NCBI GenBank assembly: GCA_963169195.1
Contig: CAUJDN010000073.1
Location: 1 to 64,000 of the forward strand
Reading direction: 5' to 3'
DNA from: Acidobacteriota bacterium
GTDB lineage: Bacteria > Acidobacteriota > Vicinamibacteria > Vicinamibacterales > UBA2999
DNA length: 64,000 nt
Position numbers and translations under genes: made by a program. The notes under the pieces are model-generated. The model made no database searches, was not told the DNA's origin, and was given only the letters and a program-made list of their open reading frames with translations. This document shows positions 1-7,369 of the stretch, piece by piece. Numbering within the stretch: the first letter of the stretch is position 1; every line of letters begins with the position of its first letter.

Positions 1-24
1 GACAGGAATCGAACCCGTCCGCAA
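1..24 (-). other. tRNA/tmRNA-like T-arm at window edge
   Basis: On the minus strand this stretch forms a 6-bp stem (one G-T pair) around the seven-base loop TTCGATT, which is the T-arm signature of a tRNA or of the 3' end of tmRNA. The rest of the molecule would lie before the window. The bases 5' of the arm do not form an obvious anticodon arm, and the GCGGAC just before the arm resembles the TTCGGACG that precedes the T-arm in tmRNA. It could be the end of ssrA or an att-type fragment left by integration. It cannot be resolved at the edge. Confidence 0.3.
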
Positions 25-39
25 CGGGCAGTTTGACGA

Positions 40-55
40 AACCTAACGGTAGGTT
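40..55. promoter_or_regulatory. Inverted repeat upstream of hicA, candidate operator
   Basis: AACCTA and TAGGTT form a perfect 6-bp inverted repeat around ACGG, ending 12 nt before the hicA start. A CATACT hexamer (56-61) lies between it and the start, 6 nt from the GTG. HicB antitoxins usually repress their own operon through such palindromes; here the operator role is inference. Confidence 0.4.
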
Positions 56-67
56 CATACTCGAACA

Positions 68-253
68 GTGACGTGGGCCGAGGTAATCCGCAAGCTGAAG
101 GCCGCGGGGTTCGTCGAGGTCCGGTCCGGGAAGGGCAGCCACGTGCTGCTGAAGCACCCCACGACAGGGAAGGAAGTGTGGGTGGCGGTTCACACCAAGA
201 AGGATGCCGGGCGGCTCGGCAATCGGATCCTGCGCGAGGCGGGTGTCGAATGA
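68..253 (+). CDS. hicA: HicA-type mRNA interferase toxin
   Basis: A 61-residue protein of the HicA toxin family, small double-stranded-RNA-binding-like ribonucleases that cleave mRNA when free of HicB. The start of the domain (TWAEVIRKLKAAGF) and the GKGSHVLL segment with the catalytic-type histidine (about H25) are both present, and the length is normal for the family. The start is GTG with no clear Shine-Dalgarno; a CATACT hexamer 6 nt upstream suggests a leaderless message. The stop overlaps the hicB start (ATGA, 250-253), so toxin and antitoxin are translationally coupled in the usual toxin-first order. The gene appears intact. Confidence 0.85.
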   Translation: MTWAEVIRKLKAAGFVEVRSGKGSHVLLKHPTTGKEVWVAVHTKKDAGRLGNRILREAGVE

Positions 254-609
254 CAATGCTCTACCCGATCGTCCTCGAAACCGAGGAGAACGGCGCCGTG
301 AGCGCCTACGTTCCCGGGCTGCCGGTGTATGCCGCAGCCGACTCGCATGCGAAGGCCGAGCGCGCCATCCGCGCGGTGCTGGCCGAGTACCTGAACGCGC
401 ACCCGGCGAGTCGTCCAGGCGCCCGAGTCCGAGTTGCACGCGTTTCCGATCGAGGGAAGACGCGAGTCACCGTGGTTGGTGCGGCCGCTCTGGTGGGCGC
501 GAAGCGCAGCACCGCGAAGGCGCGGGCCTCACGTGCCAATGGGCGGCTCGGCGGGCGCCCGCCGAAGAACTCGACCGCGGAAGAGACTCAGAGCAAGGGA
601 CCACGCTGA
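250..609 (+). CDS. hicB: HicB-type antitoxin
   Basis: A 119-residue partner of the preceding HicA. The N-terminal half (LYPIVLETEENGAVSAYVPG, then a helix rich in AKAERAIRAVL) is the partially degraded RNase H-like fold of HicB, which binds and inhibits HicA. The C-terminus is basic and ends with RASRANGRLGGRP, a motif common at the ends of HicB proteins and likely involved in DNA binding for autorepression. The start is the ATG inside the ATGA overlap with hicA; the longer open frame upstream is in the hicA coding region and is not used. The 60-bp repeat at 645-704 begins 35 bp after the stop. Confidence 0.8.
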   Translation: MTMLYPIVLETEENGAVSAYVPGLPVYAAADSHAKAERAIRAVLAEYLNAHPASRPGARVRVARVSDRGKTRVTVVGAAALVGAKRSTAKARASRANGRLGGRPPKNSTAEETQSKGPR

Positions 610-644
610 CCGCGCGCCTGCCGTTACGCGGCTCGCTGTAGCCT

Positions 645-704
645 GTCGATCTGCCTCAGCCACGCGTCGAGCTGGTTCCAACTCGCGAAAATGCGGCTCA
701 CCAG
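645..704. repeat. 60-bp repeat copy 1, downstream of HicAB
   Basis: This 60-bp block matches 1416-1475 in the same orientation at 53 of 60 positions with no gaps. It lies 35 bp after the hicB stop. Read on the minus strand it encodes a 20-residue peptide (SWNQLDAWLRQID core) that is kept in the other copy with few changes, so it may be a fragment of an old minus-strand gene. The rest of 610-830 shows no gene. See findings. Confidence 0.85.
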
Positions 705-818
705 TCATCTCCCTCGTGTTCACAACGACTTGCGGCCGGCTGAATGGCCCACCGCAAACGGGAATCGAACCGCGCTGATATGGCCGCGCCGTTCAACCCG
801 GAGGCCCGCCGAATCGGC

Positions 819-824
819 TATTCT
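819..824 (+). promoter_or_regulatory. Candidate -10 box for the RHH/RelE operon (leaderless)
   Basis: TATTCT ends 6 nt before the ATG at 831 and no Shine-Dalgarno is visible. The spacing would put the transcription start at or next to the start codon. Confidence 0.45.
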
Positions 825-830
825 GGTGCC

Positions 831-1100
831 ATGAGCGCCAACGTCAGCCTCGAGGTCGACAAGCACACTGCGGATGTGCTCCAGAACCGAGCCGCCGAAC
901 TCGGCGTGACCGTCTCACAGCTGATCGCTGAGCTTGCGGCCCTTGACGGCGCTGCGAGGGACGCAAAGGCCGACGAGATTGCAGAACTCGATCGGCGATC
1001 GGCCAGGGCCGCGGAAGGTCAGCGCGTGCCGCATGACCGTGTGGTGCAGTGGCTCCGCACGTGGGGCACGCCTGGATTTCGACCGTGGCCGGGCCAGTAG
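831..1100 (+). CDS. Ribbon-helix-helix-type antitoxin
   Basis: An 89-residue protein whose N-terminus (SANVSLEVDKHTADVLQNRAAELGVTVSQLIAEL) has the beta-strand plus two-helix pattern of ribbon-helix-helix DNA-binding antitoxins. The C-terminus is acidic then tryptophan-rich and would wrap the toxin. It precedes and overlaps a RelE/ParE toxin by 16 nt, so it is the antitoxin of that pair and probably represses the operon. The start is ATG 831; the in-frame codons upstream (from 744) overlap sequence with no coding character and are not used. Confidence 0.7.
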   Translation: MSANVSLEVDKHTADVLQNRAAELGVTVSQLIAELAALDGAARDAKADEIAELDRRSARAAEGQRVPHDRVVQWLRTWGTPGFRPWPGQ

Positions 1101-1378
1101 AGATCGAGTGGTCGCTCGACGCCCTCGCTGACCTCGATCGATTCGCGGCATTCCTCCACGAGCGGTCTCCCGACCTCGCAGCACGCGTCGCCAACGAACT
1201 TGTCGAGAGGAGTGACGTCCTCCGCCGACATCCGAAGCTGGGACGAGCGCTCGCAGGTCGCGAGGAGTACCGCGAACTCCTCCTCCAGGTGCTCGGTGGC
1301 ACCTACGCCCTTCAGTACCGGTACGATGGCGGCTCCATTCTGATGCTCCGCGTCTTCCATGGGCGCGAAGCACGGTAG
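1085..1378 (+). CDS. RelE/ParE family toxin
   Basis: A 97-residue basic protein of the RelE/ParE superfamily. The family pattern is clear: IEWSLDALADLDRFAAFL at the start, RHPKLGRAL in the middle and the C-terminal YRYDGGSILMLRVFHGRE strand pair. Members either cleave ribosome-bound mRNA or poison gyrase; sequence alone does not decide which. The GTG at 1085 is chosen because it starts just before the conserved first strand; a GTG at 1049 would add twelve unconserved residues. It overlaps the antitoxin by 16 nt and ends 37 bp before the second copy of the 60-bp repeat. Confidence 0.75.
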   Translation: MAGPVEIEWSLDALADLDRFAAFLHERSPDLAARVANELVERSDVLRRHPKLGRALAGREEYRELLLQVLGGTYALQYRYDGGSILMLRVFHGREAR

Positions 1379-1701
1379 GGCACGCTCCAGGCACTCACGC
1401 CGCTCGTCGAAGGCCGTCGATCTGCCGCAGCCAACCGTCCAGCTGGTTCCAACTCGTGACACTGCGGCTCACCAGCTCCACTCGATCGCGCGCTCACACT
1501 TTCCGCCTGACCCGCCGCCCTGTGTCGGCGACCTGAAGTCACTCCACGCGGGCGGCCGCGCAATCCGAACGCGGGTGCACCAATCGCGAGGACGCCCACC
1601 TTTGTCTGCCAGCCGGGGACCTTCACCGGAGGCGATTTCCCGGTTCCCGCGGAGAATCGGGGGCGCATCGCCATGGCATCGGCCTTGCCTGCAGGTCGAA
1701 C
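1379..1701. other. Gene-free interval after the RelE module
   Basis: These 323 bp hold the second 60-bp repeat (1416-1475) and otherwise no gene or structure that I recognise. Open frames across it on either strand lack family signatures. Confidence 0.5.
1416..1475. repeat. 60-bp repeat copy 2, downstream of RHH/RelE
   Basis: Second copy of the block at 645-704, same orientation, 53/60 identical, 37 bp after the toxin stop. Its minus-strand reading gives SWNQLDGWLRQID, differing from copy 1 at one position within this core. Confidence 0.85.
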
Positions 1702-1944
1702 ATGTCCCACTCCCCCACCCAGCCGGGATATGAACCGACCGTCATGTGGCGCATGAGCCGCGGCGACGACCAGTCCGCCTACGCCCTCATCAACCCGCGC
1801 CGGGACGGCGCCTCCGTCGTCTGGTTCGTCAACGGCCGCCCGATGGGCTGCCGGGACTTCGACGACTGGGGGGGCGCGTTGCGCTGGTGCGACCAGATGC
1901 AGGCCCAGAACTGGGCGGCGGGCTGGCGCGACCGGGCCGACTAG
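1702..1944 (+). CDS. Small hypothetical protein
   Basis: An 80-residue (or 66-residue, from the ATG at 1744) soluble protein that I do not recognise. It is rich in tryptophan and has a plausible folded core: YALINPRR, then VVWFVNGRPMG, then a WGGALRWCDQM helix. Codon use looks coding, with G/C at third positions. No Shine-Dalgarno is obvious at either start. It stands alone between the toxin-antitoxin region and the tldD operon. Function unknown; whether it is translated is moderately likely. Confidence 0.5.
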   Translation: MSHSPTQPGYEPTVMWRMSRGDDQSAYALINPRRDGASVVWFVNGRPMGCRDFDDWGGALRWCDQMQAQNWAAGWRDRAD

Positions 1945-2016
1945 CGCGCGACTGGCCGCGGGTCGTCGCCGGGCGACGGGCGCCCGATGCACGCACCAGC
2001 GGGGCGGACGGCCGGG

Positions 2017-2022
2017 TAGAAT
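2017..2022 (+). promoter_or_regulatory. Candidate -10 box of the tldD/tldE operon
   Basis: TAGAAT lies 6 nt before an ATG (2029) that opens a short leader ORF, and 65 nt before the tldD ATG. It fits the TANNNT-to-start spacing seen at other first genes of this window. Confidence 0.45.
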
Positions 2023-2028
2023 GCCCCA

Positions 2029-2085
2029 ATGCGGAGAGCCTTCCACGCGGCCACCGCCTGCGCCGCGCCGGCGCTGACCGACTGA
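2029..2085 (+). CDS. Possible 18-codon leader ORF before tldD
   Basis: ATG at 2029, 6 nt after a TAGAAT hexamer, opens an 18-residue reading frame (MRRAFHAATACAAPALTD) whose TGA ends 2 nt before the tldD ATG. The closeness of stop and start would allow reinitiation, so the leader could couple or control tldD translation. TldD/TldE proteases act on small peptides, so a product role is also conceivable but unproven. In such a short frame chance cannot be excluded. Confidence 0.3.
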   Translation: MRRAFHAATACAAPALTD

Positions 2086-2087
2086 CG

Positions 2088-3659
2088 ATGCGCCTTCCTC
2101 CCGTCTCCCGCCGGCAGTTCCTCGTCACCGGGACCGCGCTCCTCGCCGGCACCCACGTGCCCGCGTGGGCGGAGCTCTTCCAGCAGGGGCCCGCCGAGGA
2201 CGCCCTTCGCGCGGAAGCGGCGGAAGCAGCGCTGGCGCGGGCCACAGCACTCGGCGCGTCGTATGCGGACATCCGCGTCAACCGCTACCGCCGGGAGTCC
2301 ATCGCCACGCGCGAGCGGCAGGTGCAGAACGTGTCCCGATCCACGAGCTACGGCCTCGGCCTGCGCGTGCTGGTGGACGGGGCATGGGGCTTTGCGGCCA
2401 CCAACCGCGTGGAGCCGGCCGCCGCACGTGAGGCCACGGACCAGGCCGTGGCCATCGCCCGCGCGAACGCGCGCCTGGCCACGCGCAAGGTCGTGCTCGC
2501 GAACGCCGACAAGGTGGTCACCACCTGGACCAGCGCCTTCACACGCGACCCCTTCGAGGTGGCGCTGGACGCGAAGATCCAGTTCCTGATGAAGCTGAAC
2601 GAAGCTGCGCTGGCCGTACCCGGCGTGAGCTTCGTCAGCTCGCAGGTCCTCTTCGCAGACGAGCAGAAGTTCTTCGCCTCCACCGAAGGGTCGCGCATCA
2701 CGCAGCGCCTGGTCCGCACCTACCCGCAATTCAGCACGACCGCCACGGATCGGACCTCCGGCGACTTCCAGACCCGCCCCGTCGTGGATCGCGCACAGCT
2801 CGTCGGCTACGAGTACGTCGAGGACTACCCGTGGCTGGCCGAGGCGGAGCGGGCCGGCCACGAAGTGGTCGAGAAGCTGAAGTCGAAGCCCGTGGCCCCG
2901 GGCCGCTACGACATCGTCGTGGATCCCACGCAGCTCTTCCTCGCCATCCACGAGTCGGTCGGCCACTCCACGGAGCTGGACCGCGCGCTCGGCTGGGAGG
3001 CGAACATGGCCGGGACCAGCTTCCTCAAGCCCGCCGACACCGGGAAGCTGCGCTTCGGCTCGAACATCGTCAACCTCGTCGGCGATCGCACGCAGCCCGG
3101 CGGCCTCGCCACCACGGGCTTCGACGACGAGGGCGTGAAGGCGGAGCGGTGGCACCTGGTGCGCGACGGCATATTCGTGGACTGGCAGACCACGCGCGAG
3201 CTGGCGCCGCTCGTCGGACAGTCGCGTTCGCACGGGTGCCTGCACGCGGACGACTGGTCGAGCGTGCCGTTCGCCCGCATGCCCAACGTGTCGCTCGAGC
3301 CGGCGCCCACGGAGGTCACGCTCGACGATCTCTTCAGCGGCATCACGCGCGGGCTCTACATCGTCGGGCGCGGCAGCTCGTCGATCGATCAGCAGCGCTA
3401 CAACTTCCAGTTCGGCGGCGCGATCGTCCGGGAGATCCGGGACGGGAAGCTGGGCGCGATGGTGCGGGACGCGGCGTACCAGTCGCGCACGCCGGACTTC
3501 TGGGCCTCGTGCGACGGCCTTGGCGGCCCGGCGACCTACCGGCTGTGGGGCACGTCCGCCGACGGCAAGGGCGAGCCCGGGCAGGTGAACGCCGCCAGCC
3601 ACGGCTGCCCGCCGGCGCGATTCCGCAACGTGACGGTCCTCAACACGGCGGCGGTGTGA
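2088..3659 (+). CDS. tldD: TldD-family metalloprotease, Tat-exported
   Basis: A 523-residue TldD protein, one half of the heteromeric TldD/TldE peptidase that trims modified peptides and unfolded substrates. The zinc site HESVGH (residues about 288-293) of the family HExxxH motif is intact, and the later GCLHADDW and GRGSSSIDQQRYNFQFGG segments are typical of the C-terminal barrel. Unlike the cytoplasmic E. coli protein it starts with SRRQFLVTGTALLAG, a twin-arginine signal, so it is probably exported. The start is ATG 2088; longer in-frame readings overlap the small gene upstream. It overlaps the next gene by 1 nt (TGATG). Confidence 0.9.
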   Translation: MRLPPVSRRQFLVTGTALLAGTHVPAWAELFQQGPAEDALRAEAAEAALARATALGASYADIRVNRYRRESIATRERQVQNVSRSTSYGLGLRVLVDGAWGFAATNRVEPAAAREATDQAVAIARANARLATRKVVLANADKVVTTWTSAFTRDPFEVALDAKIQFLMKLNEAALAVPGVSFVSSQVLFADEQKFFASTEGSRITQRLVRTYPQFSTTATDRTSGDFQTRPVVDRAQLVGYEYVEDYPWLAEAERAGHEVVEKLKSKPVAPGRYDIVVDPTQLFLAIHESVGHSTELDRALGWEANMAGTSFLKPADTGKLRFGSNIVNLVGDRTQPGGLATTGFDDEGVKAERWHLVRDGIFVDWQTTRELAPLVGQSRSHGCLHADDWSSVPFARMPNVSLEPAPTEVTLDDLFSGITRGLYIVGRGSSSIDQQRYNFQFGGAIVREIRDGKLGAMVRDAAYQSRTPDFWASCDGLGGPATYRLWGTSADGKGEPGQVNAASHGCPPARFRNVTVLNTAAV

Positions 3660-4990
3660 TGCTGACGCGCGACGACGCCCTCGCCATCTGCGCCTCGGTG
3701 CTCGCGCACGCGAAGGCGGCGGGCGCGGAGGACGCGGTGGTGTCGCTGGACAGTTCGGTCCAGGCGCACGCGCGCATCGCCGACAACCGCGTCACCACGA
3801 GCGGCCGGGCCGAGGGCCTGGAGATCACGGCCACGGTCTGGGTCGGCCGGCGGCGCGGCTCGACGACGGGGAGCGATCCGGGCAGCGACGCGCTGAAGCG
3901 GCTGGCCGACGAGGCGGCGCACATCGCGCGCGTGTCGCCCGTCCACCGCGAGTACGTGCCCACGCTCGGGCCGCTCGACTACCCCGAGTCCCGCGGGTTC
4001 GCCGACGCCACCGCGAACGTGGATCCGGCCGCGCGCGCGACCGCGCTCGACGCGGCACTCACCGCCTGCCGCGCGGCACAAGTCACGGGCGCGGGCTTCC
4101 ACACCGCCAGCGCGTCGGCCGCCGCCACGGCCACCGCCAACGGCAGCCGCCGCTATTTCCGCACGTCCGAGGCCGGCTTCAGCATGACCGCACGGAGCGA
4201 GGACGGCACCGGCTCCGGCTACTTCGCGGGGGACCACTTCGACGTCGCGCGCCTGGATGCGGCGCGCATCGCGGGACGCGCCGTGGACAAAGCCTTGCGC
4301 TCGCGGGAGCCGAAGCCCATCGAGCCGGGCTCGTATCCCGTGATTCTCGAACCGCAGGCGGTGTCGGACCTGCTGGGCTTCCTGACGAACAGCTTCGACG
4401 CGCGCATGGCGGAAGAAGGCCGGAGCGCGTTCTCGGCGAAGGGCGGGCAGACCCGCGTCGGTGAGGCGCTGTTCGACAGGCGGATCAGGCTGTACAGCGA
4501 CCCGATGCACGCGCAGCTTCCCGCGGTGCCGAGCACCGCCGAAGGCATTCCCGCGTCGAGGCTGTCGCTGGTCGAGGCCGGCGTGCTCGAGAACCTCGAG
4601 TACTCGCGCTACTGGGCGCAGGAGAAGAAGCGCCAGCCCACGCCCGGCCCGGTGAACTACATCCTGGAGAGCCGCGAGGCGCCCGCGTCGCTGGACGCGA
4701 TGATCGCGGGCATGAAGCGGGGCCTGCTCATCTCGCGCTTCTGGTACGTGCGACTCGTGGACCCGCGCACGCTCGTGCTCACCGGCCTCACGCGCGATGG
4801 CCTCTGGTGGGTGGAGAACGGCGAGGTGCGCCACCCCGTTCGCAACCTCCGCTTCAACCAGAGCGTGCTGGCGATGCTGGCGCCCTGGAACGTCGAGGCC
4901 ATCGGCGTGCCCGAGCGGCTGTCGCCGTTCATGGTGCCGGCGCTCAGGCTGGGGGCGTTCCGCTTCACGTCCGTCTCGGACGCGGTCTAG
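3659..4990 (+). CDS. TldE/PmbA-family protease subunit
   Basis: A 443-residue TldE (PmbA) homologue lacking the HExxxH zinc motif, as expected for this subunit, which shapes the chamber around TldD's active site. N-terminal residues (LAICASVLAHAKAAGAEDAVVSL) and the C-terminal SRFWYVRLVDPRTLVLTGLTRDGL region match the family. It begins on the last base of the tldD stop, so the two are made together. No signal peptide is visible although the TldD partner has a Tat signal; either it rides out with TldD as a complex or the start is misjudged. The stop is followed by a short GGGTGCG-type repeat (4991-5015). Confidence 0.88.
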   Translation: MLTRDDALAICASVLAHAKAAGAEDAVVSLDSSVQAHARIADNRVTTSGRAEGLEITATVWVGRRRGSTTGSDPGSDALKRLADEAAHIARVSPVHREYVPTLGPLDYPESRGFADATANVDPAARATALDAALTACRAAQVTGAGFHTASASAAATATANGSRRYFRTSEAGFSMTARSEDGTGSGYFAGDHFDVARLDAARIAGRAVDKALRSREPKPIEPGSYPVILEPQAVSDLLGFLTNSFDARMAEEGRSAFSAKGGQTRVGEALFDRRIRLYSDPMHAQLPAVPSTAEGIPASRLSLVEAGVLENLEYSRYWAQEKKRQPTPGPVNYILESREAPASLDAMIAGMKRGLLISRFWYVRLVDPRTLVLTGLTRDGLWWVENGEVRHPVRNLRFNQSVLAMLAPWNVEAIGVPERLSPFMVPALRLGAFRFTSVSDAV

Positions 4991-5017
4991 GTGCGGGCGG
5001 GTGCGAACGGGTGCGGC

Positions 5018-5503
5018 TCAGTACGAGAAGAGCAGGCCCGCGATTCGCCAGTGCCCGCCCGTCTGGACGAGGGTGAGGAGGAGCCGGCCCCGCCGCGACG
5101 TGCCGTCCTGATGGAACACGAAGTCCGCCCAGGCGGTGGCCATGCGGCCGGATCGCTCGATGACGATGTTCTCCAGCGTCTCCGACATGTCCTTCGCACG
5201 CGCGAAGCCCCTTGCCTGCGAGTCGTAGAACTCGTCCAGCGACCGAACGGTGATCGATCCGCCAGGGTTGGTCGAGATCGACGTGAACGTCGGGAGGAAG
5301 AGCGTCCGCCACTCGGCAAGAGTGTCTCTTCGATACAGGCCGACGTAGTCGTCCACGACCGTGCGCACGGCCTCGTCTGCCGCCATCGAAGGCACGGCCT
5401 GCGGGTGCGCCTCTCGCGGCGTCACCGCCAGAGCAAGCAGAATCAGGACCTTCGAGGCGCGGCCCCACCAGACCCGCCGAAGGGGCCGCGGACAGGCGTT
5501 CAC
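5018..5503 (-). CDS. Secreted SnoaL/NTF2-like protein
   Basis: A 161-residue protein with a hydrophobic N-terminal segment ending in AHPQA, a likely signal peptide, followed by a cone-shaped NTF2/SnoaL-like domain: VVDDYVGLYRRDTLAEWRTLF, ITVRSLDEFYD, then alternating strands ending WRIAGLLFSY. Such folds bind small hydrophobic ligands; the substrate is unknown. The GTG at 5503 is chosen because a TATACT hexamer (5511-5516) sits 7 nt before it and the frame upstream runs into a GC-rich intergenic stretch. It converges with the TldE gene. A second protein of the same type is encoded at 48156-48629. Confidence 0.65.
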   Translation of the reverse strand: MNACPRPLRRVWWGRASKVLILLALAVTPREAHPQAVPSMAADEAVRTVVDDYVGLYRRDTLAEWRTLFLPTFTSISTNPGGSITVRSLDEFYDSQARGFARAKDMSETLENIVIERSGRMATAWADFVFHQDGTSRRGRLLLTLVQTGGHWRIAGLLFSY

Positions 5504-5510
5504 GCCGCGC

Positions 5511-5516
5511 AGTATA
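5511..5516 (-). promoter_or_regulatory. Candidate -10 box (leaderless) for the SnoaL-like gene
   Basis: TATACT on the minus strand, 7 nt before the GTG start at 5503, with no Shine-Dalgarno in between. Confidence 0.5.
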
Positions 5517-5561
5517 CCGGGGCTGCCGGACCGGCGAGGCCTGCCGCGCCGGGCGCCCCGA

Positions 5562-7274
5562 TCAGGGCCGCACGACGCTCCCGACACCCGCCTCGAAGGT
5601 GACGCGCCCGCCCATGACGGTCGATCGCACCGTGAGATGCCGCAGTTCGTCGGCCGGCACCGTGTACGGGTCGGCCGACAGGACGGTGAAGTCCGCGCGG
5701 CGGCCGACGGTGAGCGCGCCCAGATCGTTCTCCTGGAACGCGGCATACGCCGGGGCCGTGCTCATGCAGCGAAGCGCCGCATCCACGTCCACTCGCTGTG
5801 GCGTGTACCAGGCGCCGCCCGGCGCGCCGTCGGCGCTCCGTCCTGCCACCAGGGCCGACAGGGTCGTGATGGGGTCACCCGAATCGGATGCGCCGTAGTC
5901 GGTGCCGCACGCCACCACGGCCCCGGCCTCCAGGAGATCGCGCACGGGGAGCACCGAGCGCATGCGCGCGGACCCGAGGCGATCCTCGGCCCAGCGCGAG
6001 TACTCGCCGAGGAACACGGGCTGCATCGACGCAATCACGCCGAGCCGCGCGAAGCGCGCGACGTCGCCCGACGCCACCATCGAGGCGTGCTCGACCCTGA
6101 AGCGGTCCGCGGGCGTCACGCCGCCGCGCTCGAAGGCGTCCAGCACGCGCGCCACGGCCCGGTCGCCAATCGCGTGCACGTTCAGCTGAAATCCCTTCGC
6201 CCGGGCGTCCTTGACGATGGCGTCGAGCTCGGCGTCGGTCATCATCGAGAGCCCGTGCTCGCGGGGAGCGTCGGCGTAGGTCTCGGTCAGCAGCGCGCCG
6301 CGCGAGCCGAGCGCACCGTCGATCAGGAACTTGAAGCTCCGGACGGAGAGCTGCCCGTCGCCGAGGTCGGGCTCCGGGCCCCGTGCGAAGTAATGCCCCA
6401 CGGTCTCGTCACCGCGGGCCATCACATACACGCGGACCGGAAGACCGCCCGCGAGCAGCTGCTTGTACACCGCGATCGTCCCGAGGTCGACGCCGGCCAC
6501 GTGGATGCTCGTGTACCCGAGCCGCGCGTACTGCTGCAGCGTGGCACGCGCCCGGCTCACCGCGTCCCCCGCGCCTCCCCTGCCGTCGGCTTCCACGCGG
6601 GCAATCAGGGCCTGCGCGCGGTCCACGAGGATGCCGGTGGGATCGCCCGCGGCTGTCCGGGCCACGCGCCCGCCCGGCGGATCCACCGTGGCGCGGGTGA
6701 TGTCCGCCTGCCGCAGCACGCGCGAATTGACCCAGCTGGAGTGTCCGTCGATCCGCGAGAGCACGACCGGGTGATCGCCGCTCGCCGCGTCGAGATCCTC
6801 GGCCGTCGGGAACACGGGCGGATCGAAGAAACCCTCGTCCCAGCCTTCGCCGGAGATGAGCTCGCCCGGTTGTGCCGTTCGCGCGAGAGCGGCGATGCCC
6901 TGCAGGATCTGGGGCTTCGTCATCCCACGCAGGTTGATCGGCTCGCCGGGGATGATCTGGCCGCGCGTGTCCGCATCGTGGACGTGGGCATCGGCCCAAC
7001 CCGGCACGGCGACGCCGGCGATGCCGACGGTGCGGGTGCCGGCGCCCGCCAGCGCCTCGACCTCCGCGCGGGTGCCGGCGGCGATGATGCGCCCGCCCCG
7101 GACCGCCAGCGCCTCGACGCGAGGGCGCGAGGCATCCAGCGTGATGAAGTCGCCCGTGAACATCGTGTCCGGGGCCTCGGCCGGGACCTCGCGCGTGGAG
7201 GTCCCCCCACAGGCGGCGAGCATCGCGCACGACAGAATGACGACCAGGCTTCGCAAGAGGGGAGTGGCGGTCAT
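5562..7274 (-). CDS. YtcJ-like amidohydrolase, lipoprotein
   Basis: A 570-residue amidohydrolase of the YtcJ (amidohydrolase_3) family. The N-terminus is a lipoprotein signal (LSCAMLAACGG), so it is anchored in the envelope. Landmarks: PGWADAHVHD metal-binding segment near residue 90, LNVHAIGDRAVARVLDAFE, RVEHASMV, and the late catalytic GTDYGASDSGDP. The first metal site reads HVHD. The C-terminal YTVPADEL-type composite strand is complete. Substrates of these zinc or iron hydrolases vary (N-acyl amines, cyclic amides) and cannot be read here. Start ATG 7274 follows a TAAGCT hexamer by 8 nt. It is transcribed away from the DUF2339 gene. Confidence 0.88.
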   Translation of the reverse strand: MTATPLLRSLVVILSCAMLAACGGTSTREVPAEAPDTMFTGDFITLDASRPRVEALAVRGGRIIAAGTRAEVEALAGAGTRTVGIAGVAVPGWADAHVHDADTRGQIIPGEPINLRGMTKPQILQGIAALARTAQPGELISGEGWDEGFFDPPVFPTAEDLDAASGDHPVVLSRIDGHSSWVNSRVLRQADITRATVDPPGGRVARTAAGDPTGILVDRAQALIARVEADGRGGAGDAVSRARATLQQYARLGYTSIHVAGVDLGTIAVYKQLLAGGLPVRVYVMARGDETVGHYFARGPEPDLGDGQLSVRSFKFLIDGALGSRGALLTETYADAPREHGLSMMTDAELDAIVKDARAKGFQLNVHAIGDRAVARVLDAFERGGVTPADRFRVEHASMVASGDVARFARLGVIASMQPVFLGEYSRWAEDRLGSARMRSVLPVRDLLEAGAVVACGTDYGASDSGDPITTLSALVAGRSADGAPGGAWYTPQRVDVDAALRCMSTAPAYAAFQENDLGALTVGRRADFTVLSADPYTVPADELRHLTVRSTVMGGRVTFEAGVGSVVRP

Positions 7275-7282
7275 TGGCCGGC

Positions 7283-7288
7283 AGCTTA
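7283..7288 (-). promoter_or_regulatory. Candidate -10 box (leaderless) for the amidohydrolase
   Basis: TAAGCT on the minus strand ends 8 nt before the ATG at 7274; no Shine-Dalgarno is seen. Confidence 0.4.
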
Positions 7289-7369
7289 TCACCCGGCTCC
7301 CCCGGCGGCCGCTCGCCCCGACGCCGCACGCGGGGACCTTCCCCCGACCGCGCCAGCGCGCGCAGCGGC

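Noticed and set aside
645..704. Integron attC site
   Set aside because: Position after each cassette fits, but no GTTRRRY core and no paired arms were found, and the repeat reads as a conserved peptide. Kept only as a repeat.
749..775. Second tRNA T-arm-like sequence (GAATCGAACC)
   Set aside because: The loop is present but the stem pairs at only two positions, and no tRNA can be folded around it.
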